Of a DNA stretch of 64,000 nucleotides, positions 1 through 9,613 are shown in pieces. Numbering within the stretch: the stretch's first letter is position 1; the number at the start of each line of letters is the position of its first letter. The position numbers and the translations under genes were made by a program. The notes beneath the pieces were generated by a model that saw nothing but the letters and a program-made list of their open reading frames with translations, searched no databases and was not told where the DNA came from. This DNA is from Brachyspira suanatina. GTDB lineage: Bacteria; Spirochaetota; Brachyspiria; Brachyspirales; Brachyspiraceae. The stretch is from positions 1,444,995 to 1,508,994 of the forward strand of contig NZ_CVLB01000001.1 in NCBI RefSeq assembly GCF_001049755.1. Direction: 5' to 3'.

Positions 1-1
1 C

Positions 2-859
2 AAACTTAATATAGCATATCAAACTTTGATGGACAGCGGGGTTACATCAGGATTTTCATCAATATTGAACAGAATAGTTACAAGCTCAATATGGTCTATT
101 TTATATGCAAGAATAGCTATAGAGGAAAATATACATGCTGAAAGTTATTCTTACGGACTTTCTGAAGTATTCGGACATGAAGCAACAGATACATTAGATT
201 TAGTATACAATGATGAATTTGTCAAGCATAGAATGGAGAAAGAGGTAGAATTATTCGGAAATGTTGATGAACTATGTAATTTAGAAAATTCTCCGGCAAC
301 ATTAGATGAAAAAAAACAGGCAGTATTAAAATTACTTATGGGGATATATTTGCTTGAAAGTGTGAAGTTTCCATTCTCTTTTCTTGTAACTTTCACAATT
401 AATAATAATTATGACAATGCAATAGCAGGATTCACAAAGACTATTAAATTGATAGCACATGATGAATTAAATACACATGTACCTACTGGTAAAAATGTAA
501 TGAATATACTTAGAAAAGAAAATGATCAAGGTTTTACACATTTATTTAAAAGCGGTTGGTTTAATGATATGGCTAAAGCTATGACTGAATTTACTGTTAA
601 TGAAGAGATAAAATGGGCTAAATACCTTTTTGACGGATATGAGGTAGCAGGTATTAATTCTTCAGTAAGCGAACATTTTATTAAATATTGGGCAGGGGTT
701 AGATTAAGAGATTTAGGAGTTGAATCTCAATATAATGAGAAAAAATCAGATATCATAGACTGGTTTAATAGCTATAGAGATATAAACAAGCAAAATGCTG
801 CGTTACAGGAAACAACTAACACCTCTTATCAAAAAGGTGCTTTGAAAAACGATTTATAA
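2..859 (+). CDS. nrdB: Ribonucleoside-diphosphate reductase beta subunit, 5'-truncated by window
   Basis: Class I ribonucleotide reductase small (R2) subunit, which houses the metal cofactor that generates the radical used by NrdA. The frame is open to the window edge, so the true start lies upstream; an ATG at 29 is internal. Ferritin-like metal ligands are visible as EENIHAES (an ExxH pair) and, later, HDELNTHV (second E/H pair). The C-terminal tail after about codon 255 is polar and flexible, as expected for the segment that docks into the large subunit. Ends 47 nt before nrdA on the same strand, consistent with an nrdBA operon (beta gene first). The radical-tyrosine region lies upstream or cannot be assigned here, so the exact subclass (Fe-Fe or Mn-Fe) is not determined. 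Confidence 0.9.
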   Translation, partial: KLNIAYQTLMDSGVTSGFSSILNRIVTSSIWSILYARIAIEENIHAESYSYGLSEVFGHEATDTLDLVYNDEFVKHRMEKEVELFGNVDELCNLENSPATLDEKKQAVLKLLMGIYLLESVKFPFSFLVTFTINNNYDNAIAGFTKTIKLIAHDELNTHVPTGKNVMNILRKENDQGFTHLFKSGWFNDMAKAMTEFTVNEEIKWAKYLFDGYEVAGINSSVSEHFIKYWAGVRLRDLGVESQYNEKKSDIIDWFNSYRDINKQNAALQETTNTSYQKGALKNDL

Positions 860-906
860 TTTATGCTTAATTTTCAAAATAAAAAAATAATTATCAGGGT
901 TAAATT

Positions 907-3228
907 ATGATAGAACTTACAAAAGATAAAAAACATATAATCATTAAAAGGGACGGCAGAGAAGAGCCTTTTAATGAAGAAAAATTAAGAAAAGTTATAG
1001 ATTGGGCTACAGAAGGTAAAGAGGCTTTCACTAATCAGCTTCTTGAAGGGCTTAATATTAAAATAAATGATAAAATGAAAATAGAAGTATTATATGATGA
1101 ACTCATAAATACTGCTGTTAACATGATAAGTCCTTTATACCCTATGTATGATACAATAGCAGAAAAACTTTATTTAATGAAAATATATAAAGAAACATGC
1201 GGATTAAAAAAAATAGGTTCATATCCTCATATAAAAAATTTCTTAAAAAAAGGTATAAAATATAAAATATATGATAAGGATATAATTCAGCTTTTCACAG
1301 ATAAAGAATTAGATAAAATAAATTCTATGATAGATCCTAACAGAGATTTATTATTCACATATAAAGGACTTGCAATATTCTATAAAAAATATTGTAAAAA
1401 CATAGGAAACAAAAAATTAGAGCTTCCTCAAATAACATATATGGTAGCTGCTATGTTCTCATTCTATGATGATTATTATAAAGGCGAAAACAAAGATAAA
1501 TTAGAAATAAGCAAATCTGAAAGACTTAAATATATTAAGAGAACTTATGATATGCTTTCAAAACATGAAATTACTTTTGCAACACCTAGAATAGCAAATA
1601 GTATGACAATAAAAGCACAATTAGCTAGCTGTATATTAAACACCCCTGCTGATGATACTTGGAGCTTGAATCAAACAGATGGAAATATGGCATTATACTC
1701 AAAATTTTCAGGCGGTATAGCTTATGATGCTTCATATATAAGAGCTGCTGGTTCCACAATACAAACTAATAGAGGACGTTCCGACGGTCCTATACCTTTT
1801 ATAAAAAGAGTTGAGCAAACTATATCATCATTCAATCAGGGCGGAGTTCGTAAAGGCGCATGCGTTATTACTTTCCCTTGGTGGCATTTAGATGTACTTG
1901 ATTTGATTATGCTTAAAGATGCTGGCGGTACTGAAGATACCAGAGCTAGAAAATTAGTTTACTCTATTAGAATAAGCAATATATTCAGAGAAAGAGTTAA
2001 TAAAGACGGATATGTAACTCTATTTGATCCTAAAGAAACTCCTCTTTTAAATGAAGAATACGGAAAAAATTTTGATGTTGCTTATATGTATTATGAAAGT
2101 AAATCTTCTATAAGAAAAAAGAAAATAAAAGCTAAAGATTTATTATTCCAAATATTAAAAGTAAGACAGGAAACAGGAAATTTATATTTAACATTTGTAG
2201 ACAACATCAATGAGCAGAATATGGTTAATAGATTCGTAGGAGCTTCAAACCTCTGTCAGGAAATAGTAATACCTTCCTACCCTTCTAAACTCATAAAAGA
2301 AAAATATGTCATTAATGAAGACGGAGAATATGAAATCATACAGAGAAAGAAAAGCGGCGAGATAGGTATATGTAATTTGGTTTCTGTAAATTTAATGTCT
2401 TGGGTAAATTTCTCACCTGAAAAGAAAAAATCATTCTGTTACACTCTTTTAAGAGGATGCGACAATATTATAGATACTCAATTCTATCCTGTTAAAGAAG
2501 GTGAAATTGCAAACAAAAAGAATAGACCTATAGGAATAGGCGTTATCAATTATGCTAATTTACTTGCTTCAAATAAAATAAAATATACTGATAAAGAAGC
2601 TTTGGAATTTACAAATAAAGTTTTCGATGATTTATATTATCATATATACGAAGCATCTAATATATTAGCAAGAGAGAGAGGACCTTATAAAACTTTCAAT
2701 GAATCAAAATGGAAAGAAGGATTAACTCCATTTCATATATCATTATTAAATAACAACAAAAAGAATAATCTTAATGTAAGTGTAGATAAAGAGAAATGGG
2801 ATAAGCTTGCAGAAAATATAAAAAATAATGGTGTGAGATTTTCATTCCATGGAGCAATAGCCCCTACTGCTACATCAGGAAAAAGTGTATCTGCAACAGA
2901 AAGTATAGAACCTATAGTAGATTTATTTTTCATAGAAGAAGGAATACAAACACTTCCTAGCTTGGTACCTAATATCAAAAAAAATAGAGAGTACTATGAA
3001 AGATGCTGGAATATTCCTGCAAAAACTATAATAGAGCTTGCTGCTGTAAGACAGAGATATATAGATCAGTCTCAGTCATTGAATTTATATTATGTAAAAC
3101 CTGATTCTGCTAAAGAGCTTTGGGACGATATTCAGTACGCTATGGATTTGGGATTAAAAACTCTTTATTACATGAAAACCCCTAAATCTAATTTCGAACT
3201 TGAAGAAGTTTGCGAATCCTGCACATAA
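907..3228 (+). CDS. nrdA: Ribonucleoside-diphosphate reductase alpha subunit
   Basis: Large catalytic subunit that reduces ribonucleotides to deoxyribonucleotides; 773 residues, normal for NrdA. An ATP-cone allosteric domain opens the protein (IIIKRDGREEPFNEEKL, about residues 11-27). Active-site residues are recognisable: C242 in ASCILNTPADD and C489 in GEIGICNLVSVN form the substrate-reducing pair, N448/C450/E452 sit in SNLCQEIVIP, and Y728-Y729 in LNLYYVKPD continue the radical path. The last residues EVCESCT carry the shuttle cysteines C769 and C772. ATG start preceded by CAGGG at suitable spacing. A strong hairpin terminator follows, so nrdA closes the operon. Confidence 0.95.
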   Translation: MIELTKDKKHIIIKRDGREEPFNEEKLRKVIDWATEGKEAFTNQLLEGLNIKINDKMKIEVLYDELINTAVNMISPLYPMYDTIAEKLYLMKIYKETCGLKKIGSYPHIKNFLKKGIKYKIYDKDIIQLFTDKELDKINSMIDPNRDLLFTYKGLAIFYKKYCKNIGNKKLELPQITYMVAAMFSFYDDYYKGENKDKLEISKSERLKYIKRTYDMLSKHEITFATPRIANSMTIKAQLASCILNTPADDTWSLNQTDGNMALYSKFSGGIAYDASYIRAAGSTIQTNRGRSDGPIPFIKRVEQTISSFNQGGVRKGACVITFPWWHLDVLDLIMLKDAGGTEDTRARKLVYSIRISNIFRERVNKDGYVTLFDPKETPLLNEEYGKNFDVAYMYYESKSSIRKKKIKAKDLLFQILKVRQETGNLYLTFVDNINEQNMVNRFVGASNLCQEIVIPSYPSKLIKEKYVINEDGEYEIIQRKKSGEIGICNLVSVNLMSWVNFSPEKKKSFCYTLLRGCDNIIDTQFYPVKEGEIANKKNRPIGIGVINYANLLASNKIKYTDKEALEFTNKVFDDLYYHIYEASNILARERGPYKTFNESKWKEGLTPFHISLLNNNKKNNLNVSVDKEKWDKLAENIKNNGVRFSFHGAIAPTATSGKSVSATESIEPIVDLFFIEEGIQTLPSLVPNIKKNREYYERCWNIPAKTIIELAAVRQRYIDQSQSLNLYYVKPDSAKELWDDIQYAMDLGLKTLYYMKTPKSNFELEEVCESCT

Positions 3229-3233
3229 AAAGT

Positions 3234-3286
3234 AAACATAATTAAGTTAACATATCAACAAAATATGTTAACTTAATATGTTTTTA
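3234..3286 (+). terminator. Rho-independent terminator after nrdA
   Basis: Perfect 15-bp inverted repeat ATTAAGTTAACATAT / ATATGTTAACTTAAT around a 7-nt loop, extended by AAACAT/ATGTTT arms and followed by a T run. It starts within 10 nt of the nrdA stop codon. The stem is AT-rich, as usual in this genome. Confidence 0.8.
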
Positions 3287-3364
3287 TAATATTCTTCTAT
3301 AATATATATCCCAGTATAGTTTATAAAAAAATATCAAAATTTAAATTAAATTTCAATTTTTGTA

Positions 3365-3393
3365 TTGACATAATGTTTTTTTTAGTATATAAG
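3365..3393 (+). promoter_or_regulatory. Sigma-70-type promoter for the pst operon
   Basis: TTGACA (3365-3370), 17-nt spacer, TATAAG (3388-3393), about 55 nt upstream of the pstS start codon. The consensus -35 box is rare in this window. No Pho box could be recognised with confidence. Confidence 0.7.
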
Positions 3394-3447
3394 GTGTGCG
3401 TTAATTTTCACAATTAACAAAAAATTATTTCGGAGTGAATCAATATT

Positions 3448-4254
3448 ATGAAAAAAATTTTGATTTTCTTAAGCCTTATAAGTATGTTAATACTTATTTC
3501 TTGCGGAGGCGGTGCTTCAAGTGCTACTGATATAGTTATAACAGGTTCCTCTTCAGTTTCTCCATTGATGTTCAAATTGGCAGCAAAATTTGAAGAGCTT
3601 AATCCTGATTACACTGTAACAGTAGAAACATCAGATTCTACTATTGGAGTTCAAGACACTATAAACGGCAACAACAATATAGGTATGGCTTCAAGAAATT
3701 TGAAAGAAGATGAGTTAACTGGTTTGGACAGCTATTTATTATGTCAAGATGGTATAGTAATAATCGCTAACAAAGATTCTGAAATTACTCAAATAAGCGA
3801 AGAAGAATTATACAATCTTTATATGAATAATACTGCAATAGGCAATATAACTAAATCTATTTCAAGAGAAGACGGATCAGGTACTAGAAGTGCATTCACT
3901 GATTTAACTTCTGTGGGAAAAGAAAATCCATTACCTTCTACTGTTGAAATATTGGATGGAACAGGAAAGGTAAAAACTTCAGTTATGAGCGATGCTTCAA
4001 AAATAGGTTATATCTCTTTAGGTTCTATTGATGATACAATAAAGCCTTTAGCTTATAAAGCAAAAGGACAAAATGAATATGTATCTGCTTCAGTAGAAAA
4101 TATACAAAGTGATACCTACAAACTTTATCGTCCCTTTTACATATTCACAAAAAAAGGAATTGAACTTGATGAAGGAACTAAGGCATTTTTAGACTTCATT
4201 AATAGTGAAGCAGGGAAAACGGTTATAAATGAAAATGGCTATGTGGCTAGCTAA
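3448..4254 (+). CDS. pstS: Phosphate-binding lipoprotein PstS
   Basis: Periplasmic phosphate-binding component of the high-affinity Pst ABC importer. The N-terminus is a lipoprotein signal with cysteine at residue 19 (LILISCGGG), so the mature protein is lipid-anchored. The phosphate-binding loops typical of PstS are visible: GSSSVSP near the mature N-terminus and SREDGSGTRSAF in the middle. Length 268 aa is normal for the short PstS form. First gene of pstS-pstCA-pstB-phoU with its own promoter, and followed by a terminator hairpin that probably lets only part of the transcripts continue. Confidence 0.93.
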   Translation: MKKILIFLSLISMLILISCGGGASSATDIVITGSSSVSPLMFKLAAKFEELNPDYTVTVETSDSTIGVQDTINGNNNIGMASRNLKEDELTGLDSYLLCQDGIVIIANKDSEITQISEEELYNLYMNNTAIGNITKSISREDGSGTRSAFTDLTSVGKENPLPSTVEILDGTGKVKTSVMSDASKIGYISLGSIDDTIKPLAYKAKGQNEYVSASVENIQSDTYKLYRPFYIFTKKGIELDEGTKAFLDFINSEAGKTVINENGYVAS

Positions 4255-4267
4255 TTAGAAAATTAAT

Positions 4268-4307
4268 AAGTCGATGTACAATGATTTTGTATATCGGCTT
4301 TTTTTAT
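4268..4307 (+). terminator. Intra-operon terminator/attenuator between pstS and the permease
   Basis: Stem AAGTCGATGTACAA (4268-4281) pairs with TTGTATATCGGCTT (4287-4300), with two G-U pairs and a short loop, followed by seven T residues. It lies 14 nt after pstS and 50 nt before the permease on the same strand. The likely effect is more binding protein than permease through partial read-through (inference). Confidence 0.75.
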
Positions 4308-4359
4308 TTTCTATCAACAAATCAAGAAAAAATAAAAAATCAATAATTAGGATATAATT

Positions 4360-6150
4360 TTGAATAATAATATTAATAAACATATACGAAATGAAATAAT
4401 AGATAATATTATGAAATATATATTTTTTATATGTTCTATATTTTCAGTTATAGTTGTATTTTCAATATGTATTTTTATATTTATCTATAGTCTTCCAATA
4501 TTCAAAGAAACAGGATTTTTAAAATTCGTTTTTGGAATGGATTGGTCGCCTTCATCAAAACATTTTGGTATATTTCCAATGATAGTAGGCTCTGTATATA
4601 TAACTATTCTATCTACCCTATTAGGAGGAGGATTCGGTTTCTTTACAGCAGTTTATATATCGATGTTTGCACCAAGTAAATTAAAAGTGATACTATCTCA
4701 GGTAATAGATTTGCTTGCAGGAATTCCATCAATAGTTTATGGTTTTTTTGGAATGTCTGTATTAGTACCATTTCTAAAAAATATTTCTCCAAACGATATA
4801 GGCGAAGGAGTATTAGCTAGTTCTATAATACTTGCAGTGATGATACTTCCAACAATAACATCGATTACAAAATATAATTTAGAAGCGGTTTATAAATATT
4901 ACTATGACGGTGCAAGAGCTTTAGGAAATACACATTCTCAAGCTGTTTTTGGTGTTATAGTAAAAGCTGCCAAATCCGGTATATTCTCGGCTATAGTTCT
5001 AGGTATGGGAAGGGCTATAGGAGAAACTATGGCGGTTATGATGGTAGCTGGAAATGCTCCTTTTATACCTCAGGATTTATTCTCATATTTCAGAACTATG
5101 ACTATTAATATAGCTTTAGAAATGGGATATGCTACAGGTATACATAGATCCGCATTGATTGGAACTGCTTTTGTATTACTTTTATTTATACTTATAATAA
5201 ATATAATATTATCTCTTTTGAAAAGAAATAATTTATATTTTTCATTTTCATTTACTAGCCTTTTTAAAAAGAATAAAGAATTAAAAACTGATATTAATAA
5301 CTTTTCTTTTAAAAATTATGAAATGAAAATGCAGACAATAAAAGGTGATATGCTCAAATATATTTCAATATTTGCAACTCTAGTATCAACTTTATTTCTA
5401 GTATTTATAGTAGTATTTATACTTGTAAGAGGACTTCCTCATATAACATTAAATCTTTTGTTTGGAAAGAGTAACAATTCACAGATGACGCTTCTTCCTG
5501 CAATAGTATCAACTTCTATGATGCTTTTTATGTCATTAATTATAGCAATTCCATTAGGAGTATTTGCTGCTATTTATTTGACTGAATATTCAAAAGCAAA
5601 AAGTAAATTAATAGCTTTAATAAGAATATTTACCGACAGCTTATCAGGAATTCCATCAATAGTGTTCGGGCTTTTTGGTATGCTTGTATTTGCTAATTTG
5701 TTGGGTATAGGAAGAAGTATATTAGCAGGTTCTTTGACATTAGTTTTAATAATACTGCCATCTATAATAAGACAGACAGAAGAAACTCTGATGTCAATTC
5801 CTGCAAGTTTAAGAGAAGGAAGTTTGGCACTTGGAGCATCTAAAGTGAGGACTATATTTCAAATAGTTCTTCCATGCGGATTTTCAGGAATCATGACTTC
5901 TGTTATTTTAAGCATAGGAAGGATAGTAGGAGAAAGTGCCGCTTTGATATATACAGCCGGTGCAGTACGATATATGCCTAAAGGTTATTTGAGTTCAGGA
6001 AGTTCATTTTCAGTTATGATGTGGATGTTCTCAAGTGAAGGACTATATATCAATCAAACTTTCGCTACAGCTAGTATATTACTTATTATGATTATAGTTC
6101 TTAATGCTTTATTATTCTTTGTAAATAAAAAGTTAAAAAAGGATTATTAA
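4360..6150 (+). CDS. pstCA: Phosphate ABC transporter permease, PstC-PstA fusion
   Basis: Transmembrane channel of the phosphate importer. Normally PstC and PstA are two proteins of about 300 residues; here one uninterrupted 596-residue frame carries both. The PstC half (residues 1 to about 300) has the cytoplasmic coupling motif GRAIGETMAVMMVAG at about 217; the PstA half (about 330 to 596) has GRIVGESAALIYTAGA at about 520. Each half contains its own set of membrane helices, joined by a hydrophilic linker at about 300-330. The start is TTG with an upstream TTAGGAT ribosome site; the next in-frame ATG (4411) has no such site and would cut into the N-terminal arm. Followed closely by pstB. 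Confidence 0.88.
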   Translation: MNNNINKHIRNEIIDNIMKYIFFICSIFSVIVVFSICIFIFIYSLPIFKETGFLKFVFGMDWSPSSKHFGIFPMIVGSVYITILSTLLGGGFGFFTAVYISMFAPSKLKVILSQVIDLLAGIPSIVYGFFGMSVLVPFLKNISPNDIGEGVLASSIILAVMILPTITSITKYNLEAVYKYYYDGARALGNTHSQAVFGVIVKAAKSGIFSAIVLGMGRAIGETMAVMMVAGNAPFIPQDLFSYFRTMTINIALEMGYATGIHRSALIGTAFVLLLFILIINIILSLLKRNNLYFSFSFTSLFKKNKELKTDINNFSFKNYEMKMQTIKGDMLKYISIFATLVSTLFLVFIVVFILVRGLPHITLNLLFGKSNNSQMTLLPAIVSTSMMLFMSLIIAIPLGVFAAIYLTEYSKAKSKLIALIRIFTDSLSGIPSIVFGLFGMLVFANLLGIGRSILAGSLTLVLIILPSIIRQTEETLMSIPASLREGSLALGASKVRTIFQIVLPCGFSGIMTSVILSIGRIVGESAALIYTAGAVRYMPKGYLSSGSSFSVMMWMFSSEGLYINQTFATASILLIMIIVLNALLFFVNKKLKKDY

Positions 6151-6178
6151 TTTTAAGACTATATAAAAAGGATAAAAA

Positions 6179-6976
6179 ATGAATAATGAAATAAATAACG
6201 AAATAAACTTTGATTTTGATACGGATAAAATTATTAAAGTTAAAGATTTAGATTTATATTATGAATCTTTTCAGGCTTTGAAAAAAATAAATATAGACAT
6301 AGATAAAAACAGCGTAACAGCTTTTATAGGACCTTCAGGCTGCGGAAAATCTACTCTTTTAAAAACTTTCAATAGAATGAATGATCTCGTACCAAAATGC
6401 AGAGTTGAAGGAAATATAGAAATAGCAGGAGTTGATATATACAATAAACATATAAATGTATCATACTTAAGAAAAAATGTTGGAATGGTATTTCAGAAAT
6501 CAAATCTATTTGCTATGAGCGTTTATGATAATATAGCTTACGGACCTAGAACATTCGGAATCAAAAAGAAATCTCAATTAGATGAAATAGTTGAATACAG
6601 TTTAACAAAGGCAGCAATTTGGGATGATATAAAAGACAGATTAAATAAAAATGCTTTAGGACTTTCAGGAGGACAGCAGCAAAGATTATGCATCGCAAGA
6701 GCTTTATCTGTTAATCCTAAAATACTTCTTATGGACGAGCCTACAAGTGCATTAGACCCTATAAGTACTGGTAAAATAGAAGACCTTATAAATGAACTTA
6801 AAAATGAATATACTATAGTAATAGTAACTCATAATATGCAGCAGGCTATGAGAGTATCGGATAAAACTGCTTTCTTCCTATTCGGTGAAATTGTAGAATA
6901 CACTGATACAGAAGAAATATTCTCTAAACCTAAAGATGAAAGAACTGAAAAATATATTACAGGAAGATTCGGTTAA
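6179..6976 (+). CDS. pstB: Phosphate ABC transporter ATP-binding protein PstB
   Basis: ATPase that powers phosphate import through the PstCA channel at the inner membrane face. Walker [10 protein letters not shown] at residues 51-59, ABC signature [15 protein letters not shown], Walker [13 protein letters not shown] and the switch histidine in VTHNMQQA are all present. The stretch [15 protein letters not shown] is typical of PstB rather than other ABC ATPases. 265 aa, normal length, AAGGA ribosome site. Lies 28 nt after the permease gene. Confidence 0.95.
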   Translation: MNNEINNEINFDFDTDKIIKVKDLDLYYESFQALKKINIDIDKNSVTAFIGPSGCGKSTLLKTFNRMNDLVPKCRVEGNIEIAGVDIYNKHINVSYLRKNVGMVFQKSNLFAMSVYDNIAYGPRTFGIKKKSQLDEIVEYSLTKAAIWDDIKDRLNKNALGLSGGQQQRLCIARALSVNPKILLMDEPTSALDPISTGKIEDLINELKNEYTIVIVTHNMQQAMRVSDKTAFFLFGEIVEYTDTEEIFSKPKDERTEKYITGRFG

Positions 6977-7058
6977 TTAATAATTTATTATCATTGCTGA
7001 ATATAAGCTTTTATTTTTTAATTAGGCAATTATAAAACAATAAAAAATGGAGATAAAA

Positions 7059-7703
7059 ATGAAAAAATTTGAAGAAGAATTAAATAAATTGATAGAACAT
7101 GTTAGTGAAGCAGGCGACATGATATTAGAGGCTTTAAGAAACTCTACTAAAGCATTAACTAATGGAGACATTGAACTTGCAAATCAAGTAATAGAAAATG
7201 ACAGAAACATAAATAGAATATCATACAAAATAGAAAGTTCATCTTTAAAAATGCTTTTATTAGAACACCCTGTTGCAACTGATTTAAGAATAGTTTCAGC
7301 AGCATTAAAGATAGCTACAGATTTAGAGAGAATCGGAGATCAGGCGAAAGATATATGTGATTTGCTTAGATTCTTATTGGAAGGAAATATATATAAAGAG
7401 AATCTTGATATTATAATAGAGATGTCAAACATAATAGAATATATGATAACTAATTGTCTAAATGCTTTCAAAGAAAAAAATGCTGAACTTTCAAAAAATG
7501 TTATAGCAAAAGATGATGAGGTTGACAAGCTATTCTATAAAATGCGTGATTCTATGGTTGAGCTTATTAAAAGCGGTGCTGAAAATGCTGATCAGGCAAT
7601 ATACTTAATGATGATAGCTAAATATTTTGAGAAGATGGGGGATCATGCAGAAAATATAGCTAAATGGGTTTACTATTACAGTACAGGCGAGAGATTTAAA
7701 TAA
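7059..7703 (+). CDS. phoU: Phosphate transport regulator PhoU
   Basis: PhoU-type helical-bundle protein that couples the Pst transporter to phosphate signalling and limits phosphate uptake. Two repeats of the PhoU fold are seen, with the metal-binding E/DxxxD-type motifs in RIVSAALKIATDLERIGDQ and again in IAKYFEKMGDHAENI. The start chosen is the ATG at 7059, which has GGAGATA six bases upstream; an in-frame ATG at 7047 lies inside that ribosome site region and is less likely. Last gene of the pst operon, ended by a hairpin shared with the convergent ABC operon. No phoB/phoR genes are in the window. Confidence 0.9.
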   Translation: MKKFEEELNKLIEHVSEAGDMILEALRNSTKALTNGDIELANQVIENDRNINRISYKIESSSLKMLLLEHPVATDLRIVSAALKIATDLERIGDQAKDICDLLRFLLEGNIYKENLDIIIEMSNIIEYMITNCLNAFKEKNAELSKNVIAKDDEVDKLFYKMRDSMVELIKSGAENADQAIYLMMIAKYFEKMGDHAENIAKWVYYYSTGERFK

Positions 7704-7719
7704 TAATTATTTATAAAAA

Positions 7720-7757
7720 AACTCCTAACTTCATATAGTTGTTAGGAGTTATTTTTT
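7720..7757. terminator. Bidirectional terminator between phoU and ABC operon
   Basis: Perfect 10-bp stem AACTCCTAAC (7720-7729) / GTTAGGAGTT (7741-7750) with A runs on the left and T runs on the right, placed between two convergent operons, so it can stop both. Confidence 0.85.
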
Positions 7758-7782
7758 ATATTTTTATTTAATTATATTTTGA

Positions 7783-8571
7783 TCATGATAATAATAATTT
7801 ATCGCTTAAAGAACCATCAGCAGTTTCAAATTTCTTGAGTAAGTCAGCTATCTCTAAAGATTTTTTCTCTTCACCTGAAACATCATATATAATATTACCA
7901 TCATTCATCATTATAAGTCTGTTTCCGTAATGAATAGCATCTTTAATATTGTGAGTAACCATAAATGCTGTTAGCTTATCTTCTCTGATGATTTCTTCTG
8001 TTAAATCTAATACTCTTTTAGCTGTTTTTGGGTCAAGTGCCGCAGTATGTTCATCTAATAATAAAAGTCTTGGTTTTTTTAAAGTAGCCATAAGCAAAGT
8101 TAATGCCTGTCTTTGTCCACCTGATAAAAGCCCTACTTTTGACTGCAACCTTGTTTCAAGCCCTAAATCAAGTCTCTTTAATTTTTCCACATACTCTTCC
8201 CTTTCGGCTCTTGTTATACCCCATTTTAAAGTTCTTCTTTTACCTTTTCTTTTAGCAAGTGCCAAATTCTCTTCTATACCCATATTAGAAGCAGTACCAA
8301 CCATAGGATCTTGGAAAACTCTGCCGAAAAGTCCTGCCCTTGCATACTCTTTCTTATCTGTAATATCTACTCCGTCAACTGATATTGTACCATAATCAAC
8401 TTCATAAACTCCGGCAATCAAATTGAGAAGAGTGGATTTCCCTGCTCCGTTTCCGCCTATAACTGTTACAAAATCCCCGTCATTTAATTTAAGATTAACA
8501 CCTTTAATGGCTTTTTTCTCTGTGATAGTGCCTCTATTAAATGTTTTATAAACTTCTTTTAATTCTAACAT
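7783..8571 (-). CDS. ABC transporter ATP-binding protein (ABC_sub_bind-type importer)
   Basis: Cytoplasmic ATPase of a three-gene importer. Walker A GGNGAGKST at residues 39-47, signature LLSGGQRQALTL, and Walker B LLLLDEHTAALD, where His replaces the usual Pro; DEHTAALD is a form I associate with the ATPases paired with ABC_sub_bind proteins. 262 aa. Preceded by a GGGGGG ribosome site and 16 nt after the permease gene. Relatives in streptococci (TrpXYZ type) have been linked to tryptophan/tyrosine, but the substrate here cannot be read from sequence. Confidence 0.88.
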   Translation of the reverse strand: MLELKEVYKTFNRGTITEKKAIKGVNLKLNDGDFVTVIGGNGAGKSTLLNLIAGVYEVDYGTISVDGVDITDKKEYARAGLFGRVFQDPMVGTASNMGIEENLALAKRKGKRRTLKWGITRAEREEYVEKLKRLDLGLETRLQSKVGLLSGGQRQALTLLMATLKKPRLLLLDEHTAALDPKTAKRVLDLTEEIIREDKLTAFMVTHNIKDAIHYGNRLIMMNDGNIIYDVSGEEKKSLEIADLLKKFETADGSLSDKLLLS

Positions 8572-8587
8572 AAATGCCCCCCAAATA

Positions 8588-9493
8588 TCATTTTCTTTTT
8601 CCGCCTACTACTCTTGTAACTTTTCTATTAATTACAGGCACTGAAAGAGCAATTGCAACTATTATAGCAGTAAGAAGTTTTAAATCTGTAGCCTTTAATC
8701 CCAACTGAAGAACTATAGCTATTATTATTCTGTATATTATAGAACCCATTACAACAGAAGCCAATTTGTACCAGAATGAGAATCTATTACCGAATACAAC
8801 CTCCCCTATTATAACAGAGGCAAGACCTATAACTATAGTACCAGTTCCCATACCTACATCAGCATATCCCTGACTCTGAGTAACCAAAGCACCGGATAAA
8901 GCAACCAAAGCATTTGATATCATAAGTCCTATTATTTTCATAACATTAGTATCAACACCTAATGCTCTAATCATTCTTTCATTATTACCGGTAGCCCTTA
9001 TAGCACAGCCCATTTCTGTACCGAAAAACCAATACATCAAAGCTATGATTATTACAGAGAATATAAATCCTACAAGTAAATCTGATAATACTTTACTTAA
9101 TGAAAGTATATTTTGAATTATAGTTAAAGAAGTATCCATTCCCAAAAGAGGTATATTAGGTCTGTTTCCCATAACTCTAATGTTAATAGAATATAATGCA
9201 ATCATTGTAAGAATACCCGCTAATATTCCAGGTATTTGAAGCTTAGTATTTAAAAAACCTGTTGCAAATCCAGCCAAAGAACCTGCCAAAAAAGCAAAAA
9301 ACAAAGTTATAAAAGGATTCATACCATTCGATATAAGTATTGCACTTACAGCACCGCCTAAAGCAAAACTTCCATCAACAGTCAAATCTGGGAAATCCAA
9401 AACCTTAAATGTAATATAAACACCTAGAGTCATTATTCCCCAAATGATACCCTGAGATGCTGCACCTTCTATTGCCAAAAAAATCCCTTCCAT
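8588..9493 (-). CDS. ABC transporter permease (branched-chain-type fold)
   Basis: Integral membrane permease of the importer, 301 aa with eight to nine hydrophobic segments. N-terminal motif TLGVYITFKVLDFPDLTVDG and the later GCAIRATGNNERMIRALGVD are typical of permeases of the BPD_transp_2 family that pair with ABC_sub_bind lipoproteins. The latter segment is the cytoplasmic coupling loop. GAGGT ribosome site before the ATG. Separated from the upstream binding-protein gene by 120 nt containing a terminator-like hairpin, so it is probably expressed by read-through. Confidence 0.87.
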   Translation of the reverse strand: MEGIFLAIEGAASQGIIWGIMTLGVYITFKVLDFPDLTVDGSFALGGAVSAILISNGMNPFITLFFAFLAGSLAGFATGFLNTKLQIPGILAGILTMIALYSINIRVMGNRPNIPLLGMDTSLTIIQNILSLSKVLSDLLVGFIFSVIIIALMYWFFGTEMGCAIRATGNNERMIRALGVDTNVMKIIGLMISNALVALSGALVTQSQGYADVGMGTGTIVIGLASVIIGEVVFGNRFSFWYKLASVVMGSIIYRIIIAIVLQLGLKATDLKLLTAIIVAIALSVPVINRKVTRVVGGKRK

Positions 9494-9544
9494 TATACAA
9501 ACCTCTATTATTGCTGATTAAAATATATGATAATTATTATAACA

Positions 9545-9588
9545 AAAATTGGGGGCAGAATCCTTATTAAATATTAAAGATTCTCCCT
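9545..9588 (-). terminator. Intra-operon terminator between binding protein and permease
   Basis: On the minus strand GGGAGAATC pairs with GATTCTGCCC (one bulged base) around an AT-rich loop, and is followed by a T-rich run. It sits just after the binding-protein stop codon and before the permease, mirroring the hairpin after pstS, and should give excess binding protein over permease (inference). Confidence 0.65.
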
Positions 9589-9613
9589 CAATTCTTATAT
9601 TTTATTTAATATT

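Noticed and set aside
2733-2978. Antisense frames inside nrdA and other long genes
   Set aside because: Shadow frames opposite well-supported coding genes, with no ribosome sites or recognisable domains.
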